64,000 nt of DNA from Moritella marina ATCC 15381 (GTDB taxonomy: Bacteria; Pseudomonadota; Gammaproteobacteria; Enterobacterales; Moritellaceae): assembly GCF_008931805.1 (NCBI RefSeq), contig NZ_CP044399.1, positions 3,397,370-3,461,369 of the forward strand, given 5' to 3'. The notes below the pieces were generated by a model that ran no database searches, was not told the DNA's origin, and was given only the letters and a program-made list of their open reading frames with translations. The translations under genes and the position numbers were made by a program. This document shows, piece by piece, positions 49,071 to 61,990 of this stretch. Positions within the stretch are counted from its first letter, which is position 1. Each line of letters opens with the position of its first letter.

Positions 49071-50030
49071 TTAAATAGTGAACAAGGCTTCAACCGACAA
49101 ACCTTGCAAGGCTAGTACTTCACGTAATCGGCGCAGTGCCTCTACCTGGATCTGCCGTACACGTTCACGCGTTAAACCTATTTCGCGACCGACATCTTCA
49201 AGTGTTGATGCATCATAACCGAGCAAGCCAAAACGCCTCGCCAGCACCTCTCGTTGTTTCGGATTCAACTCTTCAAGCCAGCGCACAATACTAAATTTAA
49301 TATCATCATTTTGGGTGCAACTTTCGGGGCCATCGCCTTTTTCGTCAGATATTATATCTAATAATGCTTTTTCAGAATCACCGCCAATGGGGGTATCCAC
49401 CGAACTTATTCGTTCATTCAAACGCAGCATTTTACTGACATCAGCAACTGGTTTATCTAATTTATCAGCGATGTCTTCGGCGGTAGGTTCATGATCTAAC
49501 TCATGCGCTAATTCACGTGCGGCGCGCAGGTAAACGTTAAGTTCTTTGACGACATGAATAGGTAAGCGAATAGTGCGGGTTTGGTTCATAATGGCGCGTT
49601 CAATCGTCTGCCTGATCCACCATGTGGCATAAGTCGAGAAACGAAAACCACGCTCTGGATCAAATTTTTCGACAGCTCGAATAAGCCCGAGATTACCTTC
49701 TTCGATCAAATCGAGCAGAGCCAGGCCACGGTTATTATAACGTCGGGCAATTTTAACCACTAAGCGTAAATTACTCTCGATCATACGCTTGCGTGAACTC
49801 GCATCACCACGTAATGCACGCCGCGCATAAAAAACTTCTTCTTCTGCGGTTAACAATGGCGAAAAACCAATTTCCCCAAGATAGAGCTGCGTAGCATCTA
49901 AGCTTTTGGCATCATTAGGAACGAGGTGTTCGTCTTCAAATATATCCATCCCTGGCTGTGCTTTTTTAGCGTTATCAGATACTTCATTATCTGCAACGTT
50001 TAACTTATTTGCGTCAGTTATCTTGCCCAT
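49071..50030 (-). CDS. rpoS: RNA polymerase sigma factor RpoS
   Basis: General stress/stationary-phase sigma factor. Region 1.2 [21 protein letters not shown], region 2 [29 protein letters not shown] and [18 protein letters not shown], and region 4 [18 protein letters not shown] are all clear. 319 residues, slightly shorter than E. coli. Downstream of nlpD, whose coding region usually holds the main rpoS promoter. A near-palindrome sits in the short leader (50061-50081). Confidence 0.97.
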   Translation of the reverse strand: MGKITDANKLNVADNEVSDNAKKAQPGMDIFEDEHLVPNDAKSLDATQLYLGEIGFSPLLTAEEEVFYARRALRGDASSRKRMIESNLRLVVKIARRYNNRGLALLDLIEEGNLGLIRAVEKFDPERGFRFSTYATWWIRQTIERAIMNQTRTIRLPIHVVKELNVYLRAARELAHELDHEPTAEDIADKLDKPVADVSKMLRLNERISSVDTPIGGDSEKALLDIISDEKGDGPESCTQNDDIKFSIVRWLEELNPKQREVLARRFGLLGYDASTLEDVGREIGLTRERVRQIQVEALRRLREVLALQGLSVEALFTI

Positions 50031-50060
50031 TACGAATTGCCTCCTGACTGAGTAAATAGC

Positions 50061-50081
50061 TTATTAAGACTAGTCTAATAA
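50061..50081. repeat. Near-palindrome between nlpD and rpoS
   Basis: TTATTA-AGACTAGTCT-AATAA has a perfect 10-bp core AGACTAGTCT. It lies 31 bp upstream of the rpoS start, so in its leader, and shares a 13-mer with the repeat after rpoS. Confidence 0.55.
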
Positions 50082-50097
50082 ACCTGTTTCAGTCGAG

Positions 50098-50988
50098 CTA
50101 ACGCTTAGGCAAGTAACGCATTGGGTTTACCGGTTTACCACGAAAACGGATCTCAAAATACAATTCCGCACCTGAGTTGGGGCCTGTATTACCCATGGTT
50201 GCGATCTTCTGACCCGCTTTAACCCATTGTTGCTCTTTCACTAATAGCTTTTGATTGTAGGCATATGCGCTAAGGTAATCATCGTTATGTTTAATGATAA
50301 TTAAGTTTCCGTAACCACGTAAACCATTACCAGAATAAACTACTCGGCCATTTTCAGAAGCGATTACATTACGCCCTAAGGTACCACCAATATTAACGCC
50401 TTGCTGCCCTGATTTACTCGTTGAATAAGTACTAATTAACTTACCTGACGTCGGCCATCCCCATTTCAATTGATTATTACTTACCACGGCTTTTGGCTTC
50501 GTGACAGGAGTCACTTTCACTGGTGGTTTAGGCTTCACGACAGGCTTGGATTTTACTGGTGCTTTCGCGACAATCGTTTTGGTCGTTGCCGGTTTCGCCA
50601 ATGGTGTTGATGGCGTTTTAACACTGGTTTTGGCGCTATTTTTATGATTACTCGGCGCTTTAACAACTTTCACCGAGACCGGTTTTTTATACACTGGTGC
50701 GGGGATTTTACCCTGTAGTTTTAATACTTGGCCTGGGTAAATTTCATAAGAGTTAGGGATCTGGTTTAACGCTGCTAAAAATTTAAAATCTTGATTACTT
50801 CGCCATGCGATCGCATACAGGGTATCGCCTTTCTTAACACGATAACTAGATCCATAAATACGCGATTTAAGCTCGGCTTTATAACCCTGAACACTCGTTA
50901 CGGGTGCAGGGCTATGATTGGCAGTAGCGCAACCAACTAACTGCGCAAGCAGAAAATACAGCGCGATATGATGCCATTTAATACTCAC
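50098..50988 (-). CDS. nlpD: Murein hydrolase activator NlpD
   Basis: Outer-membrane lipoprotein (lipobox LAQLVG^CAT) that activates amidase AmiC during division. LysM domain ([20 protein letters not shown]), a Pro/Lys/Val-rich linker, and a C-terminal M23-fold domain. Catalytic M23 residues are replaced (GVNIGG in place of [12 protein letters not shown] in place of HLHFE), as in activators that have no enzyme activity. 296 residues. Overlaps pcm by 4 nt; upstream of rpoS. Confidence 0.94.
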   Translation of the reverse strand: MSIKWHHIALYFLLAQLVGCATANHSPAPVTSVQGYKAELKSRIYGSSYRVKKGDTLYAIAWRSNQDFKFLAALNQIPNSYEIYPGQVLKLQGKIPAPVYKKPVSVKVVKAPSNHKNSAKTSVKTPSTPLAKPATTKTIVAKAPVKSKPVVKPKPPVKVTPVTKPKAVVSNNQLKWGWPTSGKLISTYSTSKSGQQGVNIGGTLGRNVIASENGRVVYSGNGLRGYGNLIIIKHNDDYLSAYAYNQKLLVKEQQWVKAGQKIATMGNTGPNSGAELYFEIRFRGKPVNPMRYLPKR

Positions 50989-51626
50989 GCTAAATCACCT
51001 TGCACTAAAGGCACAAAGCGTACATTTTCAACATTTTGACTACTGTAGCTGTCCCCATTACGGGTGATAACTTGTAGTACTTGAGATTCGACACCTAAAG
51101 GTAGAATAAGCTGACCACCATCGGCTAATTGCGTCAATAATGCTTGCGGTACTTCCGCAGGTGCAGCCGTCACGATAATCGCATCAAAGGGAGATTTACT
51201 TTGCCAACCTTGCCAACCATCGCCATATTTCATCATCACATTATGCAGATCAAGATTCTTTAAGCGTCTTTTTGCTTGCCACTGTAGAGCTTGGATCCGC
51301 TCTACCGAGTAAACACGTGGAAACACTTGCGCGAGAATAGCCGTTTGATAACCCGAACCCGTGCCAATTTCGAGCACCCGTTGTGGCTTACTTTGCATTA
51401 ACAGTTCAGTCATTCTCGCGACAATATAAGGCTGGGAGATCGTCTGCCCGGCACCAATAGGTAAGGCTTGATTACCCCATGCCTGCAATGCAAATGCCTC
51501 TTCGACAAAATAGTCTCGTGGCGTATCCTGTATTGCAGCCAATACACTCGGTGTACTAATTCCTTGTTGTTCAAGCAACGATTTTATACGCTGCCCTGCT
51601 ACTCCTGTATTACCCAGTTGGATCAT
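50985..51626 (-). CDS. pcm: Protein-L-isoaspartate O-methyltransferase
   Basis: Repairs isoaspartyl damage in aged proteins using SAM. SAM motif [17 protein letters not shown], conserved [15 protein letters not shown], and a C-terminal VRFVPLVQG are present. 213 residues. It overlaps truD by 4 nt and nlpD by 4 nt. In most relatives surE lies between truD and pcm; it is absent here. Confidence 0.96.
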   Translation of the reverse strand: MIQLGNTGVAGQRIKSLLEQQGISTPSVLAAIQDTPRDYFVEEAFALQAWGNQALPIGAGQTISQPYIVARMTELLMQSKPQRVLEIGTGSGYQTAILAQVFPRVYSVERIQALQWQAKRRLKNLDLHNVMMKYGDGWQGWQSKSPFDAIIVTAAPAEVPQALLTQLADGGQLILPLGVESQVLQVITRNGDSYSSQNVENVRFVPLVQGDLA

Positions 51627-52678
51627 ACGTCTCCTGGTTTAACTTCTTGGTCAAAATGACGAACAACGAACTTCTCTTCTATCAATTCACGCACGACACT
51701 TGTTGCAAAACAACCTGATGGCAAATAGAAGCTCACCGTTAAGCTATTCCCAGCAAGTTCATAGCTAAAGTTTTGTGGGCGTAATATTAACGCTTTACGT
51801 TCTTGGCGCAAACCAGCAGCAACAAGACCGTCAAGCAATTCTGGATATTGCGTGATAACGGCCTCTTCAAATGCTAACGCGTCAGTCATTGCGCTGCTAT
51901 TACCCTTACCTACTAACGGCGCTGATAATTGCAGCGCACCTTGGGCAACACGCTCAATAATATCGTCAGTTAAGCTTTCTTCAGCAAAAAAAGAGTTCGA
52001 TCCTTGTAAAATCAAGCAATCACCTGGCATTGGCGTTTGCCATTTTTCTTGACTAATACGCTGGCTAACAACCTGATTGAATATCAAACTACGAGCTGCA
52101 GAAATATAAAAACTACGCTTGTTACGGTCTCTAATTTTCTTGCCGGCAAACATCTCTCTGGCTTCGGTAATATTACTGCCATTACGGCCAAAACGCTGCT
52201 CACCAAAGTAATTTGGCACACCGACTGTTTTGATTTTTTCTAGACGTTCCGCTAGGCCATCAGTGCAGCTCAAATCGGTAATTTTCAAAGTAAATTGATT
52301 ACCTTTAAGTGCACCGGTACGCAGTTTTTTGTTATGACGAACGATTTTTAATACTGTAATTTGGTCTGTTTCAACACTCGAAAAATCTGGTGTTTCTTTA
52401 CCTGGCATATGAATACCAAACCATTGTTCAGTGATCGCATGGCGATCTTTCAGACCTGCATAGCTAACATGCTTATCTGCTACACCAGCGGCTTTCGCTA
52501 ATGCACGTGCTACATATTGGGTGTTCTCACCCTCTTTACGGATTGAGATAAAGATGTGCTCACCTTCACCCGTTAATTCAAAGCCAAGGTCTTCAATAAC
52601 CACAAAATCGGCAGCTTCCTGCTTAATAAAACCTGTGATAGTAGGTTTGCCGTATAAATACTCAAATTCAGGAAGCAT
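51623..52678 (-). CDS. truD: tRNA pseudouridine(13) synthase TruD
   Basis: Makes pseudouridine 13 in tRNA-Glu. The catalytic Asp lies in [27 protein letters not shown] is the other signature block. The start at 52678 ([12 protein letters not shown]) is chosen because GGAG lies 6-7 nt upstream; the frame extends 10 codons further. 351 residues. It is followed directly by pcm with 4-nt overlap. Confidence 0.95.
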   Translation of the reverse strand: MLPEFEYLYGKPTITGFIKQEAADFVVIEDLGFELTGEGEHIFISIRKEGENTQYVARALAKAAGVADKHVSYAGLKDRHAITEQWFGIHMPGKETPDFSSVETDQITVLKIVRHNKKLRTGALKGNQFTLKITDLSCTDGLAERLEKIKTVGVPNYFGEQRFGRNGSNITEAREMFAGKKIRDRNKRSFYISAARSLIFNQVVSQRISQEKWQTPMPGDCLILQGSNSFFAEESLTDDIIERVAQGALQLSAPLVGKGNSSAMTDALAFEEAVITQYPELLDGLVAAGLRQERKALILRPQNFSYELAGNSLTVSFYLPSGCFATSVVRELIEEKFVVRHFDQEVKPGDV

Positions 52679-52756
52679 TTTGTTCTCCACATTAGGGTTA
52701 GTTTGCATTAATTTAATTTCGCTTATCTATTCTTTACAGTTTTTACTATTAATGAC

Positions 52757-53236
52757 TTACGTATTCTTCATTAACAATACGACCGCTTCACATGCCACGC
52801 CTTCTTTACGCCCTGTAAAACCCAGTTTCTCTGTCGTGGTCGCTTTTACATTTACCGTACCTATGTCCGTTTCAAGATCTGTGCTTAACACTGCGCGCAT
52901 CGCTTGAATATGGGGTGCTATCTTAGGTGCTTGCGCAATAATGGTGACATCTAGATTACCAATGCGATAACCCAGTTCTTTCACTTTACTAAATACATCG
53001 CGTAATAAAATACGGCTGTCGATATTCTCAAATTCAGCAGACGTATCAGGGAAGTGATGGCCAATATCACCCAGCGCTAATGCACCGAGTAAGGCATCGC
53101 AGATCGCATGCAGCGCAACGTCACCATCAGAGTGCGCTAGAAATCCTTGCTCATACGGGATAGCGACACCGTTAATCATTACCGGGCCTGTATTACCAAA
53201 TTTATGTACGTCAAAACCATGACCAATTCTAAACAT
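52757..53236 (-). CDS. ispF: 2-C-methyl-D-erythritol 2,4-cyclodiphosphate synthase
   Basis: Fifth step of the MEP pathway. Metal ligands are in [11 protein letters not shown] (Asp8, His10) and in GDIGHHFPD (His42). 159 residues, typical. Its ATG overlaps the ispD stop by one base (TAATG), indicating coupled translation. Confidence 0.97.
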   Translation of the reverse strand: MFRIGHGFDVHKFGNTGPVMINGVAIPYEQGFLAHSDGDVALHAICDALLGALALGDIGHHFPDTSAEFENIDSRILLRDVFSKVKELGYRIGNLDVTIIAQAPKIAPHIQAMRAVLSTDLETDIGTVNVKATTTEKLGFTGRKEGVACEAVVLLMKNT

Positions 53237-53955
53237 TATTTATCTTCCCCATTACATTCATGATTGTTCTTTTGCGTTAGCTGCTGTAAAAAAAGCTGCG
53301 CTAGCGGCATATCTTCAGGACGGGTTATTTTAATATTATCTGCGCGGCCAACCACCATTTTGGGGGTTAACCCCAATAATTCAATTGCTGAAGCTTCATC
53401 AGTAATATCGGCATTGCCAGCAAGACCAGTGGTAAGAGCATCGGTCAACAATTTAACCGGAAACATCTGCGGCGTTAACGCATGCCATAAAAGCTCTCGC
53501 TCCACAGTGGCAATGATATGACCTTGGGCGTCAGTACGCTTCATCGTATCGCGCACTTGGCTACCAAGAATAGCACCATGCTCAGAATCGAGTGCAGCAA
53601 TAATTAAATTATCGATATCAACGTGAGTAAGACAAGGTCGTGCGGCATCATGCACTAGCACCCACTGATATGAGTGACAGGCCTGCAATCCCGCTAATAC
53701 CGAATCAGCGCGTTCTTTACCACCATCAACCCGTATTATTGCAGGGTCGTTAGCGATGTCTAAATCGGTAAACCAGCCATCTTCAGACCCTAACGCAACC
53801 ACAACTTTGCTAATGCGCGGGTGGCTTAATAACGCCACTAATGTGTGCTCGATTACGGTTTTATTATGCAGCGGTAAATATTGCTTGGGAATATTCGCCC
53901 CCATACGTGCGCCGACACCCGCGGCTGGGACAACCGCAATAAATTGTTCAGTCAT
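53236..53955 (-). CDS. ispD: 2-C-methyl-D-erythritol 4-phosphate cytidylyltransferase
   Basis: Third step of the MEP pathway, making CDP-methylerythritol. N-terminal [19 protein letters not shown] binds [16 protein letters not shown] is the signature. 239 residues. Follows ftsB by 9 bp and leads into ispF, the common ftsB-ispD-ispF order. Confidence 0.96.
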   Translation of the reverse strand: MTEQFIAVVPAAGVGARMGANIPKQYLPLHNKTVIEHTLVALLSHPRISKVVVALGSEDGWFTDLDIANDPAIIRVDGGKERADSVLAGLQACHSYQWVLVHDAARPCLTHVDIDNLIIAALDSEHGAILGSQVRDTMKRTDAQGHIIATVERELLWHALTPQMFPVKLLTDALTTGLAGNADITDEASAIELLGLTPKMVVGRADNIKITRPEDMPLAQLFLQQLTQKNNHECNGEDK

Positions 53956-53964
53956 CTCTGTCGC

Positions 53965-54249
53965 CTAATTTTTGTCATCATCATTGATAATACGGTAGAA
54001 GGTTTCACCTTTCTTGATCATACCTAACTCATTACGCGTGCGTTCTTCAATCGCATCGTTACCATTGCGTAAATCTAATATTTCATTTTTGAGTGCGGTA
54101 TTACGTTCGAGCAAAACTTGGTTGTTGTTATACTGAATATCGACTTCACGTTCGATTCGTTTGTAGTCCATCAAGCCATTATTTCCGGCAACAAAATGAT
54201 AGAGCAATAAACTGAGAATTAAGATTAATACAAAATAAAGCAGGCGCAT
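53965..54249 (-). CDS. ftsB: Cell division protein FtsB
   Basis: Bitopic divisome protein acting with FtsL and FtsQ. One membrane helix (LLYFVLILILSLLLYHFV), then a periplasmic coiled coil (QVLLERNTALKNEILDL) and the conserved EERTRNELGMIKKGETFYRI. 94 residues from the ATG at 54249, where GGGA is 8 nt upstream; an ATG at 54258 has no room for a ribosome-binding site. Confidence 0.93.
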   Translation of the reverse strand: MRLLYFVLILILSLLLYHFVAGNNGLMDYKRIEREVDIQYNNNQVLLERNTALKNEILDLRNGNDAIEERTRNELGMIKKGETFYRIINDDDKN

Positions 54250-54314
54250 GACAATCATCCCGTAAATGAATCAGTTATTGTCACATATTATGGAAAGATT
54301 GGTTAGCGTATAAA

Positions 54315-54345
54315 TAAAAAAAACCCGCTATAAAGCGGGTTTTTT
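54315..54345. terminator. Terminator between eno and ftsB
   Basis: AAAAAACCCGCT / AGCGGGTTTTTT around ATAA, with T-runs on both strands; it ends the eno transcript. Confidence 0.92.
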
Positions 54346-54374
54346 AATCTATTCAGAATTAAGTGTTAAGCGAA

Positions 54375-55715
<1,341 letters not shown>

Positions 55716-55745
55716 TTACCACGGCACTAATATTAAAATCTCTGA

Positions 55746-57446
<1,701 letters not shown>

Positions 57447-57535
57447 TTATAAACAAATCGCCCTCATCCCACAATGTTGACAAGTATACCATTGTCGTTT
57501 TTCCATAACTGTGCGGTAGATCATATGTTGTAATT

Positions 57536-58330
57536 TTATTTCACCTTTTGCCATAATGACCCCATTTCGCTTATAGAACAATCACTTAGTGACTTGCCAT
57601 TCTGTAATGCAAGTACTTCTACCTGTCTAAATCTTTTTTCAAACTTTTCATTTGCCTTCCTGAGTGCTTGCTCAGGGTCTTGCTTTAAGTGGCGTGTAAC
57701 ATTCACCACAGAGAACAACAGATCGCCTAATTCCTCTTCCAGTTTATCCGTATCAATGATCGCAGCATCCGCTTCTTCAACAACCTCATCAACCTCTTCA
57801 TAAACCTTTGATAATGCTTGCTTATAATGTTCGAAATCAAACTTAACATCGGCAGCTCTTTGCTGTATTTTCGCGGCTCTGACTAAGGCAGGTAAAGCAT
57901 GTGGAATATTGTCTAATGCACTGAGGTTGGTGGTTTTATCATGGCTTACTAAACGCTCTTTGGATTTTTGTTTTTGCCATGCAGCTACTATTTCAGATTC
58001 AGACTGTAGTTTTATTTCACCAAAAATATGCGGGTGACGTTGTATTAATTTCGCAGCGAGCTGTTGAATAACATCATCAAAGCTAAATAAGGCTTGTTCC
58101 TGACCAAGCTTAGCGTAATAAAGCACATGATAGAGTAGATCCCCCAACTCTCCCTCGAGACCTTTAAAATCATAATTTTCTATACTATCAATAACTTCAT
58201 AGGCTTCCTCTAGTGTAAGCTTGGTGATAGAGGCAAAGTTTTGCTGTAAGTGCCAAGGGCAGCCTGTATCTGGGTTACGTAATTGTTCAACCATTTTACG
58301 TAAATCATTGATCGTGTACTTTTCTTTCAA
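57536..58330 (-). CDS. mazG: Nucleoside triphosphate pyrophosphohydrolase MazG
   Basis: Hydrolyses (d)NTPs to monophosphates and lowers ppGpp-linked stress in E. coli. Two MazG domains: residues about 10-120 (CPWHLQQNFASITKLTLEEAYEV, ELGDLLYHVLYYA) and about 150-255 (YEEVDEVVEEADA, EELGDLLFSVVNVTRHL), each with the EExxE...ExxD metal pattern. 264 residues. In E. coli mazEF separates it from relA; here a large HD-GYP gene does. Confidence 0.95.
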   Translation of the reverse strand: MKEKYTINDLRKMVEQLRNPDTGCPWHLQQNFASITKLTLEEAYEVIDSIENYDFKGLEGELGDLLYHVLYYAKLGQEQALFSFDDVIQQLAAKLIQRHPHIFGEIKLQSESEIVAAWQKQKSKERLVSHDKTTNLSALDNIPHALPALVRAAKIQQRAADVKFDFEHYKQALSKVYEEVDEVVEEADAAIIDTDKLEEELGDLLFSVVNVTRHLKQDPEQALRKANEKFEKRFRQVEVLALQNGKSLSDCSISEMGSLWQKVK

Positions 58331-58549
58331 GATAACTCCTATTAATTCAATTTTCAGTTAAAGAATGAAGATTTAGATTCATGACGTGATGCTAAGCCAT
58401 AAATCTGCCTTAAACCAAAAATAAGTGATTTATCAAAGAGTATATAATGATATGTCGTATATTTGCAGTGCATCATTAAATGTTCAAAGCGAGGTATATA
58501 ATGCACGACAAGCCACCTACAGATGACTTATCGCGTGGAAGAATGGCAA

Positions 58550-61500
58550 TTAAGCAGTCAATTTTTGATTTATCCCCGTTTCATCGATTTGTTGGGGTTG
58601 CAGATACTTACTTATATCTACCTCATCTAATTGCTCAGGTTTTAGGTATTCTTGGGCATACTTAATGTGTGTACCACTTTGTAAAAATAGCTTAAATAAC
58701 TCGATATCCAAATGCTGGTCTAAGGCCATTTTGTACATGATATCCACAGCCACACTCACTGGTTTAGCTTTCTTGTAAGGACGGTCGGAAGCCGTTAACG
58801 CTTCAAAGATATCGGCGATAACCAATATACGCTCCGGAATAGAAAGATCATCACCCGTGAGTTTACGTGGGTAACCTGTGCCTTTCAGTGTTTCATGATG
58901 CGTTGAAGCATAACGAGGCACGCGGCTCAGTTCTGGTGGGAATGGTAAATTCTCAAGCATCTTGATCGTACTGATCATATGTTCGTTAATTTTAAATCTG
59001 TCTTCCGCGGTTAACGTACCGCGACTAATCGTTAAGTTATACACTTCACCTAAATTGTATTGATGTTCTGGTACGTCCATTTTAATGCCGAGTTTCGGAT
59101 CAAACTCAACGTTACGTTCACGCTTGATAACATGCTCAGGCTTATCAGAAAGTAATTTTTCAACCACAGGCAAAACTGATGATGTCGATACTTTTGCCAA
59201 TTCTTCGACTGGTGATAATCCAATGCTATCGTCAAAATGACGTAGCCAGGTTTGCGATGATAATGCCTTAATGCGCGCAACTTTATCTGCACTCATGAAC
59301 TCACCACCGACGTTTGCAGTGGCAATAAACTCAAAGTCAGCGATAAGTTGCTGCTGTCTTGATGCCAGTTCTGCAACTATCTTGGCTTTATCTTCTTCAC
59401 CTTTAACTTCTTTAGTTACGAGTTGCTGTGTTAATGCGGCGATCTCTGCATCACGCCAAAGTACTTCAAAGCGCATTCTTACTTCATGAATACGGTTATA
59501 GTTCGTTTCTAATTTACTGCCTTTATCGACAATATATTCAGGTGTGGTGATTTTACCGCAATCATGTAACCAAGCAGCGATCCTAAACTCACGCTTTTCA
59601 TCGGCATTAGCAAACTTGAAATCTTTAAATAATGCAGAATTGCTCTGTTCTGCCGCTTCAGCCAACATAATGCCAAGCTCAGGTACGCGATTACAATGTC
59701 CGGCAGTATAAGCTGACTTATCATCAATCGCCTGCGCGATTAGTTTAATAACCGCCTCTAAAAACGCCTCCTGAGCCTGTTCATGTTGCTTTAATGCACC
59801 AGACATCTCAGCTAACGATGTCGATAAATCCCATATTTCTTTAATTCGAGTATCGACAAGTTCTACTTGATCATATTTACGGTTTTTTATGTGCTTAGCC
59901 TGTAGTCGTAACTTATAAATAGGCCGTACGATTGGTCCACTGAATAACCATGCCAGTGGTAATATTAGCACCATAATAGCCAGCGTAATGCCGACTGACA
60001 TCACCACACGTTGATTAACACCGCTATAAATAACATCTTTCGGGATTATCACAGAAAAGAATTCAGTCTCATTATTACCCGGTTTAATCGGGCTGATATA
60101 AATAAAGCGTGCTTCGCCATCAATGATGCGCTCAACAATTTTCCCATATGTACTTTTTTGATTCGCCAATGCTAATAACTCTGGATAAGGGATCATAATA
60201 TTACCCTTAACCAATTGGTTATTTCCCATCCATTTATTTTTCATCGCCAGGCGCTGCTCTGAGGTGATATTACGAATTGCTAAATTAATAATCGGCATCA
60301 ATTCCGCATATTTCTCATTTAGTACAATATGAAATTCTGATGAATACCCTTCTGGGGCAATAGTGAATAATCGGTGCAATTGTAAATTGCGATAAAAATA
60401 TTGCATTAAGCCAGAATCCAACACAGCGCCACTATCAAGTAATGCAAAGGTTTCACCAAGAGATACAGATTCAAATGCTGCTTTTAGGGTTTGGAATTTA
60501 ACCAGTTCAATATTCGGAAATTCTTGTTCTAATGCCGGAATAATGGACCAGCCAGCTAAGATAGCAACCTTTCTATCTTTTAAATCAGCATAATGACGGA
60601 TGTAAGGTAGATTGTCTTTTGTCACGATAGCAAAAGGTAAGTTATAGATAGAGTCTGAATAAACTCCTCTGATAGTGCTTTCATTGCCCTTCTGCAGAGA
60701 ATGTAAACCATCTAATGAGCCGTTATTGTATTTATCAACCAACTGCCCCCAACTAAAACCATTAATAAATTCAAAATCAATCCCCGTCATGTCTTCAATA
60801 AGATTCAAAATATCAATCGCATAACCTTTGGGTTCTCCCGAGGCGGCGAAATCAATCGGCGACCAATCGTTTTGGTTCGACATTTTTATAGAGGTGATTT
60901 GGCTTAATGTGCGAGTTTGTGCTGGGCTCAAATCCAGCGGTTTAGCCGGAGGAATAACAATAGTTTGGCTACTTTCGCGATTCGACGCGATTAAATCACC
61001 TGATTTAAGGTATATAAACGACTCAACATCGGCTTCATCACCAAGGTTAAGCTTATTAACCGATAATTTACTTGCTAATGATGACAGGACAATATCAATA
61101 CCCAGTACATAATTTTTCTGATTAGCCTTAGATGAAAATTGCAAAGAATAAGTTTGGCCTGTGATCTTTAAGTGCTGGAATAAGTAAGGTTTGGTCTTGA
61201 TGACATCATCAGCTTTAGCAGAAATGAACCAAGGCCGTTCGCTGGGGAAATAATTACTTTTCGTGGTTTTTGATTCCCGTAATGCAAAATCGTTATTATA
61301 ATAATACGTCTCGCGGATACGCTTGCTAGGCTCACCCGCTATTTTGATTACCACCCAACGGTCACTACTCTCTGCCGCTATTTTTTGACGTACTATCGGC
61401 GAAGATTCGAGATTGATCACTTGATAAAATTGGTTATTCTCAGCACCTATATAGATGCTATAAAAGAGGGGATTATCTGCCATCGCTTGCGATAATATAT

Positions 61501-61768
61501 CGCGAATAACCATTTCATCGGCAGCTATATCCAGCGTACTGCTAATCGAGGCTAATAACTTAGCGGTACTGTTGGCGTCAGACTCTAAGTCTTGAACGTG
61601 CTCACTGAGCTCTGTCGATGACACGGACAACATAGACAATGCCTGCTCCGTTGCCATTTTTTTACTGAAGTGATATTGCAGTGAGATAGCCACCAGCGTG
61701 GTTAAAACGGTGGCGAGTAAAAACATTCCACCCACGGTAAAGCGCAGTGAAAACTTAGTCTTTGTCAT
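58550..61768 (-). CDS. HD-GYP phosphodiesterase with Cache and solute-binding-like sensor
   Basis: Probable membrane c-di-GMP phosphodiesterase. Order seen: membrane helix (about residues 11-33); Cache-like periplasmic region (about 35-285); a stretch resembling bacterial solute-binding protein family 3 (about 300-515: GYAIDILNLIEDMTGIDFEF, VAILAGWSI, RNITSEQRLAMKNKWMG); a further Cache-like strand pair (FIYISPIKPG); a second helix (about 588-612); HAMP (about 613-660); HD-GYP from about 690. The catalytic motifs HDCGKI (about 733) and HHETLKGTGYP (about 960) are intact, with a long insert between them. 1072 residues. The C-terminus carries an imperfect repeat (YLKPEQLDEVDISK, YLQPQQIDETGINQK). 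Confidence 0.82.
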   Translation of the reverse strand: MTKTKFSLRFTVGGMFLLATVLTTLVAISLQYHFSKKMATEQALSMLSVSSTELSEHVQDLESDANSTAKLLASISSTLDIAADEMVIRDILSQAMADNPLFYSIYIGAENNQFYQVINLESSPIVRQKIAAESSDRWVVIKIAGEPSKRIRETYYYNNDFALRESKTTKSNYFPSERPWFISAKADDVIKTKPYLFQHLKITGQTYSLQFSSKANQKNYVLGIDIVLSSLASKLSVNKLNLGDEADVESFIYLKSGDLIASNRESSQTIVIPPAKPLDLSPAQTRTLSQITSIKMSNQNDWSPIDFAASGEPKGYAIDILNLIEDMTGIDFEFINGFSWGQLVDKYNNGSLDGLHSLQKGNESTIRGVYSDSIYNLPFAIVTKDNLPYIRHYADLKDRKVAILAGWSIIPALEQEFPNIELVKFQTLKAAFESVSLGETFALLDSGAVLDSGLMQYFYRNLQLHRLFTIAPEGYSSEFHIVLNEKYAELMPIINLAIRNITSEQRLAMKNKWMGNNQLVKGNIMIPYPELLALANQKSTYGKIVERIIDGEARFIYISPIKPGNNETEFFSVIIPKDVIYSGVNQRVVMSVGITLAIMVLILPLAWLFSGPIVRPIYKLRLQAKHIKNRKYDQVELVDTRIKEIWDLSTSLAEMSGALKQHEQAQEAFLEAVIKLIAQAIDDKSAYTAGHCNRVPELGIMLAEAAEQSNSALFKDFKFANADEKREFRIAAWLHDCGKITTPEYIVDKGSKLETNYNRIHEVRMRFEVLWRDAEIAALTQQLVTKEVKGEEDKAKIVAELASRQQQLIADFEFIATANVGGEFMSADKVARIKALSSQTWLRHFDDSIGLSPVEELAKVSTSSVLPVVEKLLSDKPEHVIKRERNVEFDPKLGIKMDVPEHQYNLGEVYNLTISRGTLTAEDRFKINEHMISTIKMLENLPFPPELSRVPRYASTHHETLKGTGYPRKLTGDDLSIPERILVIADIFEALTASDRPYKKAKPVSVAVDIMYKMALDQHLDIELFKLFLQSGTHIKYAQEYLKPEQLDEVDISKYLQPQQIDETGINQKLTA

Positions 61769-61917
61769 TGTAGTTCATCCCTAAATACAATTACTGATTT
61801 TATAACGTTATTTTAAAGCTCTGATATTACTTAGCTAAAATTAATATACGTGAAATGATGAATATATCAATAGTGGTATTTTTAATACAATCGTTTGAAT
61901 TGAAAGTAAATGACCAA

Positions 61918-61955
61918 TAAAAAAGCCAATATTGTGTTAACAATACTGGCTTTTA
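61918..61955 (-). terminator. Terminator of relA
   Basis: AAAAGCCAGTATTG / CAATATTGGCTTTT with a 6-nt loop and a T-run in the minus direction, about 40 bp past the relA stop. Confidence 0.88.
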
Positions 61956-61990
61956 TATAATTAAATCAGGCTACATTATTCCATCAACTG

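Noticed and set aside
58331-58549. mazEF toxin-antitoxin pair next to mazG
   Set aside because: E. coli has mazEF between relA and mazG. Here the interval is filled by the HD-GYP gene, and the short gaps contain no MazE/MazF-like ORF. The plus-strand ORF at 58480-58665 has no recognisable family.
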